From JBKECP01 sp047974765 (GTDB taxonomy: Bacteria > Pseudomonadota > Gammaproteobacteria > Pseudomonadales > Halieaceae), in NCBI GenBank assembly GCA_047974765.1, contig JBKECP010000009.1:62001-126000 (forward strand): DNA of 64,000 nucleotides, read 5' to 3'. A program made the position numbers and the translations under genes. The notes under the pieces were generated by a model. It ran no database searches, was not told the origin of the DNA, and saw only the letters and a list, made by a program, of their open reading frames with translations. Numbering within the stretch: position 1 is the stretch's first letter; each line of letters begins with the position of its first letter. Of this stretch, positions 1 through 7,673 are shown piece by piece.

Positions 1-52
1 GCTCGACAGAGGCCTGAACGTATAGAGGGGACAGTATCAGCAGGGCACCCAT
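1..52 (-). CDS. Partial: N-terminus of an exported protein, probably DUF3108 family
   Basis: Only the first 17 codons lie inside the window. They read as a hydrophobic signal peptide (MGALLILSPLYVQA, then SVE). The ATG at 52-50 is preceded by GGGAG at a spacing of about 8, so it is preferred to an in-frame GTG at 67. It follows purN on the same strand by 22 bp. The DUF3108 assignment rests on remembered Pseudomonas synteny, where a DUF3108 periplasmic protein follows purN, and not on sequence in the window. Confidence 0.55.
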   Translation of the reverse strand, partial: MGALLILSPLYVQASVE

Positions 53-74
53 AAGCAGTGCTCCCACGCCGGAC

Positions 75-734
75 CTAGTGTTGGCCGGGTTGAAAGGCGA
101 TGCCTGTCGCCGGGATTTTTTTGCCATCAAGCCTTGCTCCTTCATCCGTCAGCCGCAGCCGCCCCTGGATAAACCAGTTGGCCGCCAAGGGATAAATTTT
201 GTGCTCCTGCACGACTACCCGCGCTGCCAGGCTGTCTGCCGTATCATCTGCGGCAATAGCAACCCTTGCCTGCAGGATGGGTGGGCCACCGTCCAGCTCT
301 TCGGTCACGAAGTGAACCGTGACACCTGCTTCGCGCTCACCAGCGTCAAGGGCGCGCTGATGTGTGTTAAGCCCCGGGTATTTTGGCAGCAAAGAGGGGT
401 GGATGTTCAATAGTTGACCGCTAAAAGCGGTAATAAACACGGAACTAAGTATACGCATGAAGCCCGCCAGAATAATCAGATCGGCGCTGCTGGCCTGAAT
501 TCGCTCAACCATGGCGGCATCAAAAGCTTCCCGGGAGTCAAAATCACGGTGGTTGATTACAGCGGTATCAATACCGGCAGCGACGGCTTTGGCGAGACCG
601 GCGGCATTGGGCTGATTACTCAGTACCAGCGTGATTTCAGCCGCCAGCGTACCCGCTGCAACGGCATCAATAAATGCCTGCATATTGGAACCGCGGCCCG
701 AAATTAAAATAGCAATGCGCCGGGGCGAGCTCAT
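75..734 (-). CDS. purN: Phosphoribosylglycinamide formyltransferase (GAR transformylase)
   Basis: Transfers the formyl group of 10-formyl-THF to glycinamide ribonucleotide, the third step of purine synthesis, in the cytosol. The 219 residues match the family length. The N-terminal 'RIAILISGRGSNMQAF' is the phosphate-binding loop, 'NIHPSLLPKYPG' carries the catalytic Asn-His region, and 'HFVTEELDGGPPILQA' carries the Asp and folate-binding loop. The gene lies 10 bp downstream of purM on the same strand, so the two are almost certainly co-transcribed. Nothing looks broken. The product call is secure. Confidence 0.96.
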   Translation of the reverse strand: MSSPRRIAILISGRGSNMQAFIDAVAAGTLAAEITLVLSNQPNAAGLAKAVAAGIDTAVINHRDFDSREAFDAAMVERIQASSADLIILAGFMRILSSVFITAFSGQLLNIHPSLLPKYPGLNTHQRALDAGEREAGVTVHFVTEELDGGPPILQARVAIAADDTADSLAARVVVQEHKIYPLAANWFIQGRLRLTDEGARLDGKKIPATGIAFQPGQH

Positions 735-744
735 AAAGATGTAC

Positions 745-1788
745 TCATAAATAATTCAGTTCGACACCGGCTTCGCCGCTGTCGATATGGCCGATCTGCC
801 AGGCGCGATGTCCCGCGTGATTGAGTTGTGTCATGCAGCGTTCGATATCTGTTTCCGCCACGCACAGTACCATGCCAACACCACAGTTGAAGGTGCGATA
901 CATTTCACGGGTGTCGACACCGCCCTTATCCTGCAGCCAGTGAAAGATTTGGGGCCACTGCCAGCTGCCGGTATTGATATGGGCACGGCAATTGGCGGGC
1001 AGTACGCGCGGCAGGTTTTCCAGCAGGCCGCCGCCGGTAATATGAGACAATGCCTTAACCGGCACCTGCTTGAACAGATCGAGCAGGGCACGCACATAAA
1101 TTGTAGTGGGCTCCAGTAGCCTCTGGCCGAGAGTGGCCTCATCAAAGGGCTGATTGAGATCGGCACCACTGATATCAATAATACGGCGAATCAGTGAGTA
1201 GCCGTTGGAGTGGGGGCCGGAGCTGGCTATACCAATCAATGCATCACCGGCAGTGACGGTGCTGCCGTCGATAATCCCGGATTTTTCGACCACGCCCACG
1301 CAAAAACCGGCTAAATCGTAGTCCCCACCTTCATACATGCCTGGCATTTCGGCTGTTTCGCCGCCAACCAGTGCGCAACCGGCCAGTTCACAGCCGCGAC
1401 CAATGCCGCTGACTACGGCGGCTGCCGTATCAACATTGAGAGCGCCGGTGGCATAGTAGTCCAGAAAAAGCAGAGGCTCGGCACCGGCTACCACCAGATC
1501 ATTGACGCACATGGCCACCAGATCAATACCGATGCTGTCGTGGATGCCCATATCCATGGCCAGACGCAGTTTGGTGCCAACGCCATCGGTGCCTGATACC
1601 AGTACCGGCTGGCAGTAGCCTGCGGGCAGCTCACACAGCGCCCCAAAACCACCGAGACCACCGAGTACTTCGGGGCGGGTGGTACGCCGGGAGACATCCC
1701 TGATGCGCTCCACCAGTGCATTGCCCGCATCAATATTGACGCCGGCGTCTTTATAGCTGAGAGAGGGCCGGGTGTGGTCACTGCTCAT
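745..1788 (-). CDS. purM: Phosphoribosylformylglycinamidine cyclo-ligase (AIR synthetase)
   Basis: ATP-dependent closure of FGAM to AIR, the fifth step of purine synthesis. From the ATG at 1788 the protein has 347 residues, the usual size. A longer in-frame reading back to 2151 is non-homologous and rejected. Visible motifs are 'SYKDAGVNIDAGN' near the N-terminus, 'GTDGVGTKLRLA', 'DLVAMCVNDLVVAGAEPL' and 'ALVGGETAEMPGMY', followed by the C-terminal 'HITGGGLLENLPRVLP'. It is the first gene of a purM-purN operon and diverges from the DUF2066 gene. No convincing PurR box was found in the 222-bp divergent spacer. Confidence 0.96.
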   Translation of the reverse strand: MSSDHTRPSLSYKDAGVNIDAGNALVERIRDVSRRTTRPEVLGGLGGFGALCELPAGYCQPVLVSGTDGVGTKLRLAMDMGIHDSIGIDLVAMCVNDLVVAGAEPLLFLDYYATGALNVDTAAAVVSGIGRGCELAGCALVGGETAEMPGMYEGGDYDLAGFCVGVVEKSGIIDGSTVTAGDALIGIASSGPHSNGYSLIRRIIDISGADLNQPFDEATLGQRLLEPTTIYVRALLDLFKQVPVKALSHITGGGLLENLPRVLPANCRAHINTGSWQWPQIFHWLQDKGGVDTREMYRTFNCGVGMVLCVAETDIERCMTQLNHAGHRAWQIGHIDSGEAGVELNYL

Positions 1789-2010
1789 AGGCTGGGTTCC
1801 GCTTGACTGATTAAAAGGAAAGGCGCGTATTCTAGCGACTATTGATGGGGGGTACACCCTGTAAGCAAAATTGTTTGTCTGCGCTTTATTGTTCGATTCC
1901 TTGCTGTAGCGTTTGCGGGTGAATCTGTATCGGTAGAACCTGAACCTGCTGCAAAGGCGCAAGGCTGGTACAATGCGCGCTTTTCGATAGTACGGTAGTG
2001 AGGTAGGTTG

Positions 2011-3078
2011 GTGATCATCAAGCGGTTCATCAGGTGGCCAGGCAGTTGGCCTGCTTTGAGTCTGGTGCTCTTGCTGGCGCTGTCTCCAGCGCAGGCAGAG
2101 GTCGTTACAGATCTGTATCAGGGGCAGGTGGCGGTGCCTGATCGCAGTCAAAGCGCACTGTTACAGGCTGCCAGTCAGGCTTTGTCTCAGGTGCTGGTGA
2201 AGGCTTCCGGCAGTAATGAGGTGCTGGCATTGCCCGCAATTGGTGCCGTACTGCCTGATGCGGTTTCACAGGCACAGCAGTTTTCCTATGTTCGTACGGG
2301 TGATCCGCTGGCGCCGCTGGCGGCGCGCTTTGAATTTGATCAGGGCTGGGTGTCGGATTTACTGGCGCAGGCAGGAGCTCCTCAGTGGACCGCCAATCGC
2401 CCCTCTGTGCTGGTATGGTTGGTTCAGGATGGTCCCGAAGGCCGCCAGTTTGTGACCCGTGACAGTGCCCCTGAGCTGATTGCTGAGTTAGAGGCAGGTT
2501 TTGCCCGCCGCGGTGTACCGGTGCGCTTCCCCATGTTTGATTTGACCGATGCCCAGGCCTTGACGGTCGATCAGGCCTGGGCGATGAGTACACCGTCTTT
2601 GCAGCAGGCTTCTGCGCGTTACCGGACACAGGAAATTCTTGCCGGTCGACTCAGCGAGCAGGCAGATGGGCGGTGGTTTGGTGACTGGGCTTATCTATCG
2701 GCTAAAAACAGACTTGACCGTCGCATCAAACCTGTAGCGCTGGCGGATTTTTTACACAGTGGTCTTGCCCTGGCGGTTGATGATATGGCTGTGCGCTATG
2801 CCGTGCGTGCAGGTAGCATGGTGGATGATGGTATACATGTCAGTGTGAGCAATGTTCGCACTTATGCTGATTACGCGGCTGTCATTACCTGGCTGGAAGG
2901 CCTGGAGCTGGTACGCCATGCCCAGGTGTACGCTGTGAGAGGTGACCTGTTACAGCTGCAACTACAGGCGCGAGCCAATGCAGAACAACTTAAACCCCTG
3001 ATTGAACTGAACCGCCAACTGGTGCCCGCAACCAGATCAGGCACTGCTGATGAGTTGACATACCAATGGCACAATTAG
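2011..3078 (+). CDS. DUF2066 family exported protein
   Basis: A protein of 355 residues with an N-terminal signal peptide (Lys/Arg-rich start, hydrophobic stretch, cleavage probably after SPAQA). GTG at 2011 is chosen because GAGG at 2000-2003 is 7 bases upstream; TTG at 2008 is the alternative. The length, the early 'LYQGQVAVPDRSQ' segment and the position between purM and hda fit DUF2066, a periplasmic family of unknown function common in gammaproteobacteria. Its stop overlaps the start of the AI-2E permease by 13 bp, so the two are translationally linked. No enzymatic motif was recognised. Confidence 0.8.
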   Translation: MIIKRFIRWPGSWPALSLVLLLALSPAQAEVVTDLYQGQVAVPDRSQSALLQAASQALSQVLVKASGSNEVLALPAIGAVLPDAVSQAQQFSYVRTGDPLAPLAARFEFDQGWVSDLLAQAGAPQWTANRPSVLVWLVQDGPEGRQFVTRDSAPELIAELEAGFARRGVPVRFPMFDLTDAQALTVDQAWAMSTPSLQQASARYRTQEILAGRLSEQADGRWFGDWAYLSAKNRLDRRIKPVALADFLHSGLALAVDDMAVRYAVRAGSMVDDGIHVSVSNVRTYADYAAVITWLEGLELVRHAQVYAVRGDLLQLQLQARANAEQLKPLIELNRQLVPATRSGTADELTYQWHN

Positions 3079-4148
3079 AATCTCCAAGACCTATTGCTCC
3101 CAGTCGTTGGCCCTGGTTTTTTGGGGTCATGCTGGTATTTTTTGTCATTTTTTATGCCCTGCAGCCCATTCTGTTGCCCTTTGTTCTGGGTGCGCTGATG
3201 GGGTATCTCGGTGACCCCTTGGTGGATCGCCTGGAGGAGCGGGGTTATAGCCGCACTATTGGTGTCGTGCTGGTGTTTGTTTTATTTTCCGCCTTGATGA
3301 CGCTGGGATTACTGATTGCCATCCCCGCACTGGTTCATCAGCTGGATGCCTTGGTGCGCAAGCTGCCCGATATTTATCAGTGGATAACCGGTACCGCCTT
3401 GCCCTGGTTGCAGGCCAAGCTGGATTTGCCGGCAACACACCTGCCTGAAATCGACTGGACGGCTCAGCTGGCCCAGAACTGGGAGTCTCTGAGTAAAGCC
3501 ATCGCCAAAACTCTGCGCAATCTCACCGGTTCCGGTGCCGGTATGCTGGGCTGGCTGTTTAATCTGGCGCTGGTGCCGGTTGTGGCCTTCTATCTAATGC
3601 GCGATTGGGACATTATGATGGCCAAGTTGCTGGGTATGATGCCCCGAGCCTGGCAGGACAACACCGCAGCGATGGTGCGTGAGGCCGATGAGGTGCTGGG
3701 TGCTTTTATTCGCGGTCAGTTGCTGGTAATGCTTTGTCTCGGAATTATCTACAGCCTTGGTTTGTGGATGGTGGGCGTACAATTGGCGCTAGTGCTGGGT
3801 TTGATGGCGGGACTGGCCAGTATCGTACCGTATCTGGGCTTTATTGTCGGTATTGCCAGCTCTTTGATTGTTGCCTATTTCCAGTTTCATGATATCAACA
3901 TGCTATTACTGGTCGCCCTGGTATTTGGTGTCGGGCAGGTGCTGGAATCTATTGTGCTGACTCCGATACTGGTTGGCGATCGTATCGGTCTGCATCCAGT
4001 GGCTGTTATTTTTGCCTTGATGGCTGGGGGCCAGATAGCCGGTTTTGTCGGTGTGCTGGTGGCGTTGCCGGTATCGGCTGTGGTGATGGTCTTTGTGCGC
4101 CACGCTGTTGCCTACTACCGTGCCAGTGACCTCTATCACGGAGATTGA
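3066..4148 (+). CDS. AI-2E family (PerM-like) inner-membrane transporter
   Basis: A 360-residue polytopic membrane protein. It has two hydrophobic segments at residues 15-50, another near 55-90, a hydrophilic stretch (about 90-150), then 4-5 further helices to the C-terminus with the glycine-rich 'GLMAGLASIVPYLGFIVG' loop typical of the family (PF01594). Substrates differ between members: autoinducer-2, Na+/H+ or unknown efflux. The name should therefore not be read as proof of AI-2 transport. It overlaps the upstream DUF2066 gene, and hda begins 2 bp after its stop, so the three genes form one tight operon. Confidence 0.85.
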   Translation: MAQLESPRPIAPSRWPWFFGVMLVFFVIFYALQPILLPFVLGALMGYLGDPLVDRLEERGYSRTIGVVLVFVLFSALMTLGLLIAIPALVHQLDALVRKLPDIYQWITGTALPWLQAKLDLPATHLPEIDWTAQLAQNWESLSKAIAKTLRNLTGSGAGMLGWLFNLALVPVVAFYLMRDWDIMMAKLLGMMPRAWQDNTAAMVREADEVLGAFIRGQLLVMLCLGIIYSLGLWMVGVQLALVLGLMAGLASIVPYLGFIVGIASSLIVAYFQFHDINMLLLVALVFGVGQVLESIVLTPILVGDRIGLHPVAVIFALMAGGQIAGFVGVLVALPVSAVVMVFVRHAVAYYRASDLYHGD

Positions 4149-4150
4149 CT

Positions 4151-4858
4151 ATGGCATCAACGCCGCCACCGGGTTCCCAGTTGACACTGGAGGTGCAGTT
4201 GCGTGATGAGGCGACACTGGCTAACTACCTCCCATTGGCTGAGCGACAGCTGGTTGTTGATGCCTTGCAGGCGCTGATGGCAGGAGAGGGCGAGTCGCTG
4301 ATCTACCTTTATGGTCCGGTCAGCAGTGGTAAATCCCACCTGTTACAGGCCGTTTGCCAGTATTTGGGCCAGAATGCTCTCTATCTGCCTCTGGCTGAAC
4401 TCATTGATTGTCCACCGGATGCCGTGCTGGCAGATATTGAGCAGGCGAGCCTGGTTTGCCTGGATGATATTGATGCTGTATCCGGGCTGCCAAACTGGGA
4501 GCTGGCTCTGTTTCATTGTTTTAATCGGATCAGGGCCGTTGGCTGTCGTTTGCTGTTGAGTGCCTCTGTCGCGCCACGACAGCTGACGATGGAGCTGGCT
4601 GATTTACGCTCGCGTCTGGGCTGGGGGCTGATATTTCACCTGCCTGACTATGATGATGCTGAAAAAGAATCTTTGTTGGTATTTTGTGCCCGGCGTCGAG
4701 GTCTTGTTATGTCGGCGGAGGTGGCGCGCTATCTGATAGCCCGTTTACCCCGTAATCTGGAACAATTGCTGGCCTTTTTGGGAGAGGTCGATAAACTGTC
4801 GCTCAAGTACAAACGGGCTTTGACTATACCCTTTTTGAGGCAGATTTTAGCATCGTAA
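4151..4858 (+). CDS. hda: DnaA regulatory inactivator Hda
   Basis: A DnaA-paralogous AAA+ protein that, together with the DNA-loaded sliding clamp, stimulates ATP hydrolysis on DnaA after initiation. The 235 residues contain only the ATPase region: Walker A 'GPVSSGKSHL' near residue 60, Walker B 'LVCLDDIDAV', a sensor-1 region 'LLLSASVAP', then 'DLRSRLGWGL' and the sensor-2 helices. The C-terminal DNA-binding domain of DnaA is absent, as expected for Hda. ATG at 4151 is chosen because GGAG at 4140-4143 is 7 bases upstream; an in-frame TTG at 4145 overlaps the upstream stop. A clamp-binding motif is probably in the N-terminal 'QLTLEVQL', which fits the consensus. Confidence 0.92.
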   Translation: MASTPPPGSQLTLEVQLRDEATLANYLPLAERQLVVDALQALMAGEGESLIYLYGPVSSGKSHLLQAVCQYLGQNALYLPLAELIDCPPDAVLADIEQASLVCLDDIDAVSGLPNWELALFHCFNRIRAVGCRLLLSASVAPRQLTMELADLRSRLGWGLIFHLPDYDDAEKESLLVFCARRRGLVMSAEVARYLIARLPRNLEQLLAFLGEVDKLSLKYKRALTIPFLRQILAS

Positions 4859-5030
4859 ACGTTTGGAATTACTCCAAATTCCCTGTTAATAAACATAAAA
4901 AGGGCGTAAAAATTACGTCTATCGGTGTTAGAATAGTTGATCATCACTGGTATATTGTGATGGCATTTCGGTCGCACGGATTGCTAGGACGTGCGTGACG
5001 TGCGTATTTAAGTTCAGGAGAAGTGAGACA

Positions 5031-6074
5031 ATGAAGAAACGTATTTTATCCCTTGCCGCTGGTGCCGCTCTGGCCTCAATGGCTGCCGCCCCTTCGTTTG
5101 CGGATGTCCCCATTACTATTAACGCCGGTGGTGGTTACTGGATGTTTGATGGTGACCGCGACCTGGATGATCAATCTTTCCCTTGGGGAAGTATTGAGTA
5201 TGCCTTTAACGATCAGTGGGCTGCGGAAATTTTCTACGCTGAAGATTCCACTGAGGCCGAAGGTCCCGGTGCAACCGGTGAAGATATCGATGTTTCCACC
5301 TGGCAGCTGGACATGCTGTACTACGGTGGCAGTTATATCTGGGGTGGCAGTCGTGCACGTCCTTATCTGGCCTTTGGTTTTGGCGAGATTGAGTATGAGC
5401 CCGATTGGGCTGACGATGGCGATAAAGAAACCATTGTTAACGCCGGTGCTGGTCTGCGTTATATGTTTACCCCCCGTTTTGGTGCCCGTCTGGAAGCGCG
5501 TTTGCTGCACAGCCTGGACGAGAAAGAAAACGATATCCAGTTTACTGCTGGTCTGAACTGGTACTTTGGCAAAGTGGCTGAAGACAAGCCTGAGCCTGTT
5601 GTTGCTGAGGCACCGGTTGATTCCGATGGTGACGGCGTTTATGACGATCGTGATCAGTGTCCTGGCACTCCGCCCAATACCCGTGTTGACAGCAATGGTT
5701 GTCCGTTGCCGGTTGAACGTGTTGCTTCCATCAAGATGAAAGTCAACTTCGGTTTTGATTCAGCCAAAGTGGAAGAGCGGTCCTTCAATGATATTAGCGA
5801 GTTGGCTGAGTTCCTGAAGCGCTTTAAAGATGTTGACGTACAGCTGGAAGGCCACACTGACAGCGTTGGTCCTGATGCCTACAACCAGAAACTGTCACAG
5901 CGTCGTGCGCAGGCTGTTAAAGATGTACTGGTTAACCAGTACGGCATTACTGCCAGCCGCATCAACCCGGTCGGTTACGGTGAGTCTCAGCCGGTTGCCA
6001 GCAACGACACCAAAGAGGGTCGTGCCCAGAACCGCCGCACCATGGCTACTCTGGAAGTCACTTACGAAGAGTAA
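5031..6074 (+). CDS. OmpA family outer-membrane protein (beta-barrel + OmpA C-terminal domain)
   Basis: A 347-residue envelope protein. The signal peptide is residues 1-23, with cleavage after PSFA. An 8-strand-type beta-barrel spans about residues 24-190 (alternating aromatic strands such as 'INAGGGYWMFDGD'). A Ca2+-binding thrombospondin-type-3-like linker 'DSDGDGVYDDRDQCPGTP' follows, then the peptidoglycan-binding OmpA domain with 'LEGHTDSVG', the conserved 'LSQRRAQAV' and 'NRRT'. ATG 5031 follows CAGGAG. A short TTTGGA/TCCAAA palindrome lies in the 172-bp upstream spacer (4862-4878). The gene ends immediately next to the convergent nitrilase gene, with no room for a terminator. It links the outer membrane to peptidoglycan; the exact subfamily was not determined. 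Confidence 0.9.
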   Translation: MKKRILSLAAGAALASMAAAPSFADVPITINAGGGYWMFDGDRDLDDQSFPWGSIEYAFNDQWAAEIFYAEDSTEAEGPGATGEDIDVSTWQLDMLYYGGSYIWGGSRARPYLAFGFGEIEYEPDWADDGDKETIVNAGAGLRYMFTPRFGARLEARLLHSLDEKENDIQFTAGLNWYFGKVAEDKPEPVVAEAPVDSDGDGVYDDRDQCPGTPPNTRVDSNGCPLPVERVASIKMKVNFGFDSAKVEERSFNDISELAEFLKRFKDVDVQLEGHTDSVGPDAYNQKLSQRRAQAVKDVLVNQYGITASRINPVGYGESQPVASNDTKEGRAQNRRTMATLEVTYEE

Positions 6075-6866
6075 TTACCAGGCGTCGGTGACGACACTGG
6101 CCAGCTGGAATGCATCGGCATCCAGCTGGCAGGGAAAGCTCTCCCTGTAATTGAGCAAAATGGTACCGTTCAGTAATGCACTGGCGGTGCCATTTTTATT
6201 TTTCATGTCCACCAAAATCTCACCGTTGCCTGCAATAACCAGGCTGTCGCCAGCGTAGTTATTTCCTTTGGCATCACTGCCTATCCGGTTTACCCCAATG
6301 ACACAGGCCAGGTTTTCGATAGCGCGGGCCTGTAGCAGGTTGCGCCAGTGCAAGCGGCGTGGAGCTGGCCAGTTGGCTACATACAGTGCCAGATCGTAGT
6401 CCTGTTGATTACGGGAAAAAACCGGAAAGCGCAGGTCGTAGCAAATCTGCAACAGAATACGCCAACCCCGCCAATTAACTATCACCCGTTGTGAGCCGGG
6501 GGCATAGCGGTGATGCTCACCCGCCATGCGAAAGAGGTGGCGTTTATCGTAACTGTGGCAGCTTTGTGGTGTTGCAAAGAGCATGCGGTTGTAAACGGCG
6601 TCACCAACACGCACGGCAATACTGCCGCTGAGGGCACAGTTATATCGGCGGGCCAGTTGGCCCAACCACAGTTCGGTTGCACCGCCGGGTTCCTCGGCAT
6701 TGGCCAGAGCGCTCATCGAAAAGCCGGTGTTGAACATCTCTGGTAAAATGATCAGGTCGATCTGTCCCGACAGGGTGCTGATGATATCTTCAAACTGGCG
6801 GCGGTTATCGGCCGGTGCCTCCCAGGCCAGTTTACACTGAATCAAGTGGCAGTTCAGATTTCGCAT
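6075..6866 (-). CDS. Carbon-nitrogen hydrolase, YafV/omega-amidase-like
   Basis: A nitrilase-superfamily hydrolase of 263 residues. The Glu-Lys-Cys catalytic triad is visible: Glu in 'IILPEMFNTGF', Lys in 'SYDKRHLFRM' and Cys in 'QICYDLRFPVF'. The wording around these residues and the compact length resemble YafV-type omega-amidases, which hydrolyse 2-oxoglutaramate and 2-oxosuccinamate (salvage of transamination products). Substrate is inferred from the subfamily only. The stop codon abuts that of the convergent ompA-like gene. The 200 bp upstream (6867-7069) hold nothing recognisable. Confidence 0.85.
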   Translation of the reverse strand: MRNLNCHLIQCKLAWEAPADNRRQFEDIISTLSGQIDLIILPEMFNTGFSMSALANAEEPGGATELWLGQLARRYNCALSGSIAVRVGDAVYNRMLFATPQSCHSYDKRHLFRMAGEHHRYAPGSQRVIVNWRGWRILLQICYDLRFPVFSRNQQDYDLALYVANWPAPRRLHWRNLLQARAIENLACVIGVNRIGSDAKGNNYAGDSLVIAGNGEILVDMKNKNGTASALLNGTILLNYRESFPCQLDADAFQLASVVTDAW

Positions 6867-7069
6867 AGTTTGTCAGCGGCCTCCAGTAATATCTCGTCCC
6901 GTTAGGTAAAACATAGACAAAGATAATGTTGTGATGAGTGTTGTTGCCACTGTCCATCGCTCGCAGATAGTGGTATCTGCCTCAGTTGAAATTTCTAAGT
7001 AATCTACGAGCTGAAAATAGCTTTCGCAACAGGGCAGCATATGAAGGCGCTGGTCTTACTGGTTTCAGT

Positions 7070-7540
7070 TTAAAGCTGTGCATCCAGTGGCAGTTCTGTG
7101 CTGTTTTTGATTTCGGTCACCGCCATGTGGGAGTGTAATTCACCAATGGCCGGGTTGGCTGTCAGCGTGTTGCGAACAAATTCCTCATAATGGCGAATAT
7201 CCCGGGTGATGATTTTCAGCATGTAGTCCCATATGCCTGTCATCGTATAGCACTCCAGTACCTCTGCGTATTGTTGGATCTCGGCTTCAAAGGCGGCCAG
7301 ATTCTGGCGGCCAGTGGATGTCAGATTGACGGTGGCAAAGACAACCACATCCATATTCAGCGCCTGTCGATCAAGCAGTGCTACCCGGTGCCGAATAATA
7401 CCTTCCTGTTCCAGACGATGGATTCTGCGCCAGCAGGGTGATTGGGACAAATTGATGCGTTCAGCAATTTCGCCGGTGCTCAAAGTGACATCTCTTTGGA
7501 GTATACGGAGAATATCCAGGTCTTGCTTTGCAAGCTGCAT
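7070..7540 (-). CDS. Lrp/AsnC family transcriptional regulator
   Basis: A 156-residue regulator with an N-terminal winged helix-turn-helix ('LDILRILQRDVTLSTGEIAERINLSQSPCWRRIHRLEQEGII') and a C-terminal RAM/AsnC ligand-binding domain ('VVVFATVNLTS...VLECYTMTGIWDYMLKI'). The start at 7540 gives the standard family N-terminus; an ATG at 7582 would add 14 atypical residues. It diverges from the fused IOR gene across an AT-rich 133-bp spacer. This arrangement suggests that it senses an amino acid or 2-oxoacid and controls the IOR gene. Its ligand is unknown. Confidence 0.9.
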   Translation of the reverse strand: MQLAKQDLDILRILQRDVTLSTGEIAERINLSQSPCWRRIHRLEQEGIIRHRVALLDRQALNMDVVVFATVNLTSTGRQNLAAFEAEIQQYAEVLECYTMTGIWDYMLKIITRDIRHYEEFVRNTLTANPAIGELHSHMAVTEIKNSTELPLDAQL

Positions 7541-7673
7541 AAATAAAATTCTCTCTTTATAGTTATAAATTAGATAATTCATGCAAACTTATCGCCTATT
7601 GAGCGCTATTTCAAATAACAATTTCTATTCTCCTGAGTGACACTATCGGGCACTGAACGGAGGTGATCTGCTT

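Noticed and set aside
1860..1920. PurR operator-like sequence upstream of purM (GCAAAATTGTTTG and CGTTTGCG)
   Set aside because: Only half-sites match the consensus; too weak to call.
1789..2151. A 121-codon N-terminal extension of PurM
   Set aside because: Low-complexity, non-homologous residues, and PurM is normally about 345 residues; ATG 1788 gives that.
4862..4878. Terminator after hda (TTTGGA/TCCAAA)
   Set aside because: Six-bp AT-rich stem without a U-tract; too weak.
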